64,000 nucleotides of DNA from Maritalea mobilis (GTDB lineage: Bacteria > Pseudomonadota > Alphaproteobacteria > Rhodobacterales > Rhodobacteraceae): positions 1-64,000 of the forward strand of contig NZ_JAHVKE010000001.1 of the NCBI RefSeq assembly GCF_019800885.1. The letters run 5' to 3'. Below are positions 61,276 through 64,000 of the stretch, in pieces (the stretch's first letter is position 1; every line of letters begins with the position of its first letter). Both the position numbers and the translations under genes were made by a program. Under the pieces are notes generated by a model. That model was not told where the DNA came from, made no database searches, and saw nothing but the letters and a program-made list of their open reading frames with translations.

Positions 61276-62949
61276 TCAGGAGGCGGAGACCTTCTCGGGC
61301 TTCACCATCCATTCTTTCCCGCGCAGCATCGCCTTCCAGTAGAAGGGCGGCAGGATCTGCTCTTTCAGCAGCCACGCCGCGCGGGTGGGTTTCGTGCCGT
61401 CGATCACCCATTTCGGGAAACTGGGCAGCAGGGCGCCGCCATAGCCGAACTCGGCCAGCACGATCTTGCCTTTCTCGACGGTCAGCGGGCAGGAGCCATA
61501 GCCATTATACAACGCCGTGGGCGATTTGCCGTCGATATCGTCGGCCACGTTCTCGGCCACGATCGGGGCCTGAACGCGGGCGGCGGCGGCGGTCTTGGCG
61601 TTGGGCGCGTTCATCACGTCGCCAAGCGACCAGATGTTTTCATAGGTCTTGTGGCGCAGCGTGGCCTGATCGACATCGACCCAGCCCGCCGCATCGGCCA
61701 GGGGCGAGACGCGGATGAAATCGGGCGCGGTCTGCGGAGGGACGACATGGATCATGTCGAACTCCGTCTCGACGGTGCGTACCTCCTGATCGGGTTCCTT
61801 GACCTCGAACCACGCCTTTTTCGCCGCGCCGTCGATGGCGGTCAGGTTGTGGAAGAAGTTCAGGTCGGCCTTGTAGCGGTTCATGTAGCCTTGCAGGGCA
61901 GGGACGTAATCCTTGACCCCGAACAGCACGCCCCCGGCATTCATGAACTGGATGTCGATATTGTCGAGCACGCCGGTGCGGTGCCAGTGATCGCCCGACA
62001 GATACAACGCCTTCTGCGGCGCGCCGGCGCATTTGATCGGCATCGGCGGCTGGGTGAAGATGGCGCGCCCCTGCCGCATCTTGCTGACCAGTTCCCAGGT
62101 GTAGGGGGCAAGGTCGTAGCGGTAGTTCGAGGTGACGCCGTTCTTGCCGAGCGTATCCACGAGACCGTCGATCTTGTGCCAGTCGAGCTTGAGGCCGGGG
62201 CAGACGACGAGGCGCTTGTATTTCACCACGCGACAGCCATCGAGGACGACCACGTCTTTGTCGGGTTCAAAGGCCGCGACGGCGGACTTGATCCAATGCA
62301 CGCCCTGCGGGATCAGGCTGCCCATAGTCTTGGCGGTCTTGGGGGCCTCGAAGATACCGCCGCCCACCATGGTCCAGCCCGGCTGGTAATAGTGGATGTC
62401 GGCCGGGTCGATGATGGCGATGGTCTGGCCCGGCTTGCGGGACTTGAGGCTGGAGGCGACCGAGACGCCAGCGGCGCCCGCGCCCACGATGACCACGTCG
62501 TATTCCGCATCCGCGCTGTCGGTCGGCGTCTTGCCGCCGTTCACGATGCGGCGCACCACGCCCGCCATGTCGTAGCCCGCGGCCTTGGTCGCGGCGAGGA
62601 TATCGGCGACCGACAGGCGCTGCGCCTGGCTCAGCGACCAGAGCGTCGCCGACCGCGTACCCGAGCGGCAATAGGCCAGAACCGGCCCGGGCAATTCGCC
62701 CAGCATGTCGTCGAACGACTGGGCGTCTGCCTCCGTCACCTTGCCGTGGGTGATCGGCAGGTAGCGGGCTTCCATGCCCAGTTCGTTGGCGCGGGCTTCG
62801 ATTTCCTCGAAGTTGGGCTGGTCCATGCCCTCGCCGTCGGGGCGGTTGCAGATGATTGCGCGAAAGCCCTGGTTCTTGGCTTTCTCGACGTCATCGGCGG
62901 TGATCTGCGGCGCGACCGACAGTTTGGCTGAAATGGCCTTGGCGTCCAT
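61276..62949 (-). CDS. DUF442 phosphatase-like domain fused to sulfide:quinone oxidoreductase
   Basis: A 557-residue fusion. Residues 1 to about 110 are the DUF442/TIGR01244 domain with a PTP-like loop, C94-x5-R99 in AYCRSGTRS. From about 148 on is an SQR-type flavoprotein: FAD loop VVIVGAGAAGVSVA and redox-type cysteines in LVVCPGLKLDW, MPIKCAGAPQKALYL and GYGSCPLTVEKGK. SQR oxidises sulfide at the membrane, passing electrons to quinone and leaving persulfide. The DUF442 part is found in BigR-regulated sulfide-detoxification genes and may handle the persulfide. AGGAGGAGC precedes the start; the persulfide dioxygenase gene is immediately upstream. Confidence 0.9.
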   Translation of the reverse strand: MDAKAISAKLSVAPQITADDVEKAKNQGFRAIICNRPDGEGMDQPNFEEIEARANELGMEARYLPITHGKVTEADAQSFDDMLGELPGPVLAYCRSGTRSATLWSLSQAQRLSVADILAATKAAGYDMAGVVRRIVNGGKTPTDSADAEYDVVIVGAGAAGVSVASSLKSRKPGQTIAIIDPADIHYYQPGWTMVGGGIFEAPKTAKTMGSLIPQGVHWIKSAVAAFEPDKDVVVLDGCRVVKYKRLVVCPGLKLDWHKIDGLVDTLGKNGVTSNYRYDLAPYTWELVSKMRQGRAIFTQPPMPIKCAGAPQKALYLSGDHWHRTGVLDNIDIQFMNAGGVLFGVKDYVPALQGYMNRYKADLNFFHNLTAIDGAAKKAWFEVKEPDQEVRTVETEFDMIHVVPPQTAPDFIRVSPLADAAGWVDVDQATLRHKTYENIWSLGDVMNAPNAKTAAAARVQAPIVAENVADDIDGKSPTALYNGYGSCPLTVEKGKIVLAEFGYGGALLPSFPKWVIDGTKPTRAAWLLKEQILPPFYWKAMLRGKEWMVKPEKVSAS

Positions 62950-63005
62950 GTGGGATGCTCCTCCTGAAATCCCGGTGGGTGGTCGTTCGCACCCGGGAAA
63001 GTAAA

Positions 63006-63066
63006 ACTGGCCCGCCCCCTCAACCTTCGGATGGTCGAAGGGTCTCTCTTTCGGCGGCGGGCCTTT
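63006..63066 (-). terminator. Hairpin between dioxygenase and SQR genes
   Basis: GGCCCGCC (63009-63016) and GGCGGGCC (63056-63063) form the outer stem; AGTTTTAC follows on the minus strand. It lies between two genes read leftward and could attenuate the second. Confidence 0.55.
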
Positions 63067-63073
63067 GGGGTGG

Positions 63074-63958
63074 TTACAGCGCGTTGACCGGCACTTTCAG
63101 CATCGGGCGGCCATCCTTGTCGGTGGGCACCTCGCCCGCGCGCATGTTCACCTGCAGCGAGGGGATGATCAGTTTGGGCATGTCGAGTTGCGCGTCCCGC
63201 TCGGTGCGGAACTTGACGAAATCCTCTTTCGTTTTGCTGCCGCCGACATGGATGTTGAACTCTTTCTCCTCGGCGACCGTGGTCTCCCACTTGATGTCGC
63301 GGCCGTTCGGGCCGTAGTCGTGGCACATGAAGAGGCGCATGTCGTCGGGCAGCGACAGGACCTTCTGGATCGAGTCATAGAGGGTCTCGGCATCGCCGCC
63401 GGGGAAGTCGGCACGGGCCGAGCCGCCATCGGGCATGAACAGCGTGTCGCCGACGAAGGCCGCGTCGCCCATCACGTGGGTCATGCAGGCGGGCGTGTGG
63501 CCGGGCGTGTAGATCGCGAAGGCGCGCATGCCGCCGATCTCGTAGCTGTCGCCATCCTCGAACAGGGCGTCGAACTGGCTGCCGTCGCGCTGGAACTCGG
63601 TGCCTTCGTTGAAGACCTTGCCGAACGTATCCTGCACCACGGTGATGTTCTTGCCGATGCCGATCTTGCCGCCCACCTGCTCCTGGATGTAGGGCGCGGC
63701 CGACAGGTGGTCGGCATGGACATGGGTCTCGATCAGCCACTCGACGGTCAGGCCCTTGTCCTTGACATAGGCGATGATCGCGTCGGCGTTGTCATAGGTG
63801 ATGCGGCCGGCGGCGTAGTCGATATCCATCACCGAGTCGACGATGGCGCAGCTCGTCGAGTTGGGGTCCTTCACGACATAGGAGATCGTGTTGGTGGCCG
63901 GGTCGAAGAAGGGCTCGACCTCGGGGTGGACGTTCATGTTGACGGGATAGGTGGTCAT
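63074..63958 (-). CDS. Persulfide dioxygenase, metallo-beta-lactamase fold (ETHE1/Blh-like)
   Basis: A 294-residue enzyme. The iron-binding site is THVHADH at residues 78-84 (H79, H81, D83, H84), with GHTPACMTH and GDTLFMPDGGSARADFPGG further on. The last motif, with its R-x-D-F, marks the persulfide dioxygenase branch rather than glyoxalase II. It oxidises glutathione persulfide, made by SQR, to sulfite. GGAGGAGACC lies before the ATG. This is the first gene of the leftward sulfide operon visible here; its promoter and any regulator such as BigR lie past the right edge. Confidence 0.9.
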   Translation of the reverse strand: MTTYPVNMNVHPEVEPFFDPATNTISYVVKDPNSTSCAIVDSVMDIDYAAGRITYDNADAIIAYVKDKGLTVEWLIETHVHADHLSAAPYIQEQVGGKIGIGKNITVVQDTFGKVFNEGTEFQRDGSQFDALFEDGDSYEIGGMRAFAIYTPGHTPACMTHVMGDAAFVGDTLFMPDGGSARADFPGGDAETLYDSIQKVLSLPDDMRLFMCHDYGPNGRDIKWETTVAEEKEFNIHVGGSKTKEDFVKFRTERDAQLDMPKLIIPSLQVNMRAGEVPTDKDGRPMLKVPVNAL

Positions 63959-64000
63959 GGGTGGTCTCCTCCAAGATACCGGAATGTCTTACGCGCCGCT

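Noticed and set aside
59488-62931. A 1147-codon open frame on the plus strand opposite sulP and the SQR fusion
   Set aside because: It is antisense to two well-supported genes, is rich in H, R, D, G and Q, and has no domain; long antisense frames are common in GC-rich DNA.

Overview
The window is high-GC DNA from an alphaproteobacterium, most likely a member of the Rhodobacteraceae (Roseobacter group). The clearest pointers are a short LOV protein nearly identical over its core to the Dinoroseobacter shibae protein DsLOV (recalled from knowledge of that sequence), the eutB/eutC pair, an mde locus and a DUF442-SQR fusion. Codon use, dense operons and frequent 4-base stop/start overlaps fit the same group. 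Apart from one tRNA-fMet at the left edge, no RNA gene, CRISPR array or replication origin was seen.

Positions 1-9256 look like an integrated island. A serine recombinase, now split by an amber codon, ends antisense inside the initiator tRNA, followed by an excisionase-like protein and unknown genes. The cargo is a GT32-like glycosyltransferase, a sulfotransferase and a 1021-residue multidomain glycosyltransferase, enclosed by two copies of an IS-end-like sequence, one beside an IS1380-type transposase remnant. A 12-bp copy of the tRNA 3' end at 9245-9256 is the candidate right end. From here on the DNA looks like ordinary chromosome.

9412-12792: a regulator divergent from an outer-membrane porin and a periplasmic serine hydrolase. 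13032-21907: a LysR regulator divergent from a polyamine-type ABC importer, a class III aminotransferase, a beta-keto acid cleavage enzyme, an N-acetyltransferase and an acetylpolyamine-amidohydrolase-like deacetylase, which together read as a catabolic operon for (acetyl)polyamines or related amino compounds. 22380-28828: an exopolysaccharide block (UDP-xylose synthase, GalE, a membrane GT2 synthase, GH26-like and GH128-like hydrolases and a small secreted protein).

28963-33147: methionine gamma-lyase, a PDH-E1-like 2-oxobutyrate dehydrogenase and an Lrp regulator, arranged as an mde locus. 33279-39697: a HAD phosphatase, cytochrome b561, a VOC protein and an RND efflux pair. 39913-44843: eutB-eutC joined by stop/start overlap to a ModE-like regulator and modABC. 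44840-51050: a TPR-like protein, two paired secreted proteins (one phosphodiester-glycosidase-like, one FGE-like without the catalytic cysteines), small membrane proteins and the LOV photoreceptor.

51161-58679: an unknown anchored protein, then a four-gene overlapping operon (HAD-UbiA fusion, GtrA, DprE1, DprE2) that parallels mycobacterial decaprenyl-phosphoryl-arabinose synthesis, and a SEL1-repeat protein with a 9-residue tandem repeat. 58687-63958: an AhpD-like protein and a sulfide/persulfide module (persulfide dioxygenase, DUF442-SQR fusion, SulP transporter) running leftward from the right edge.
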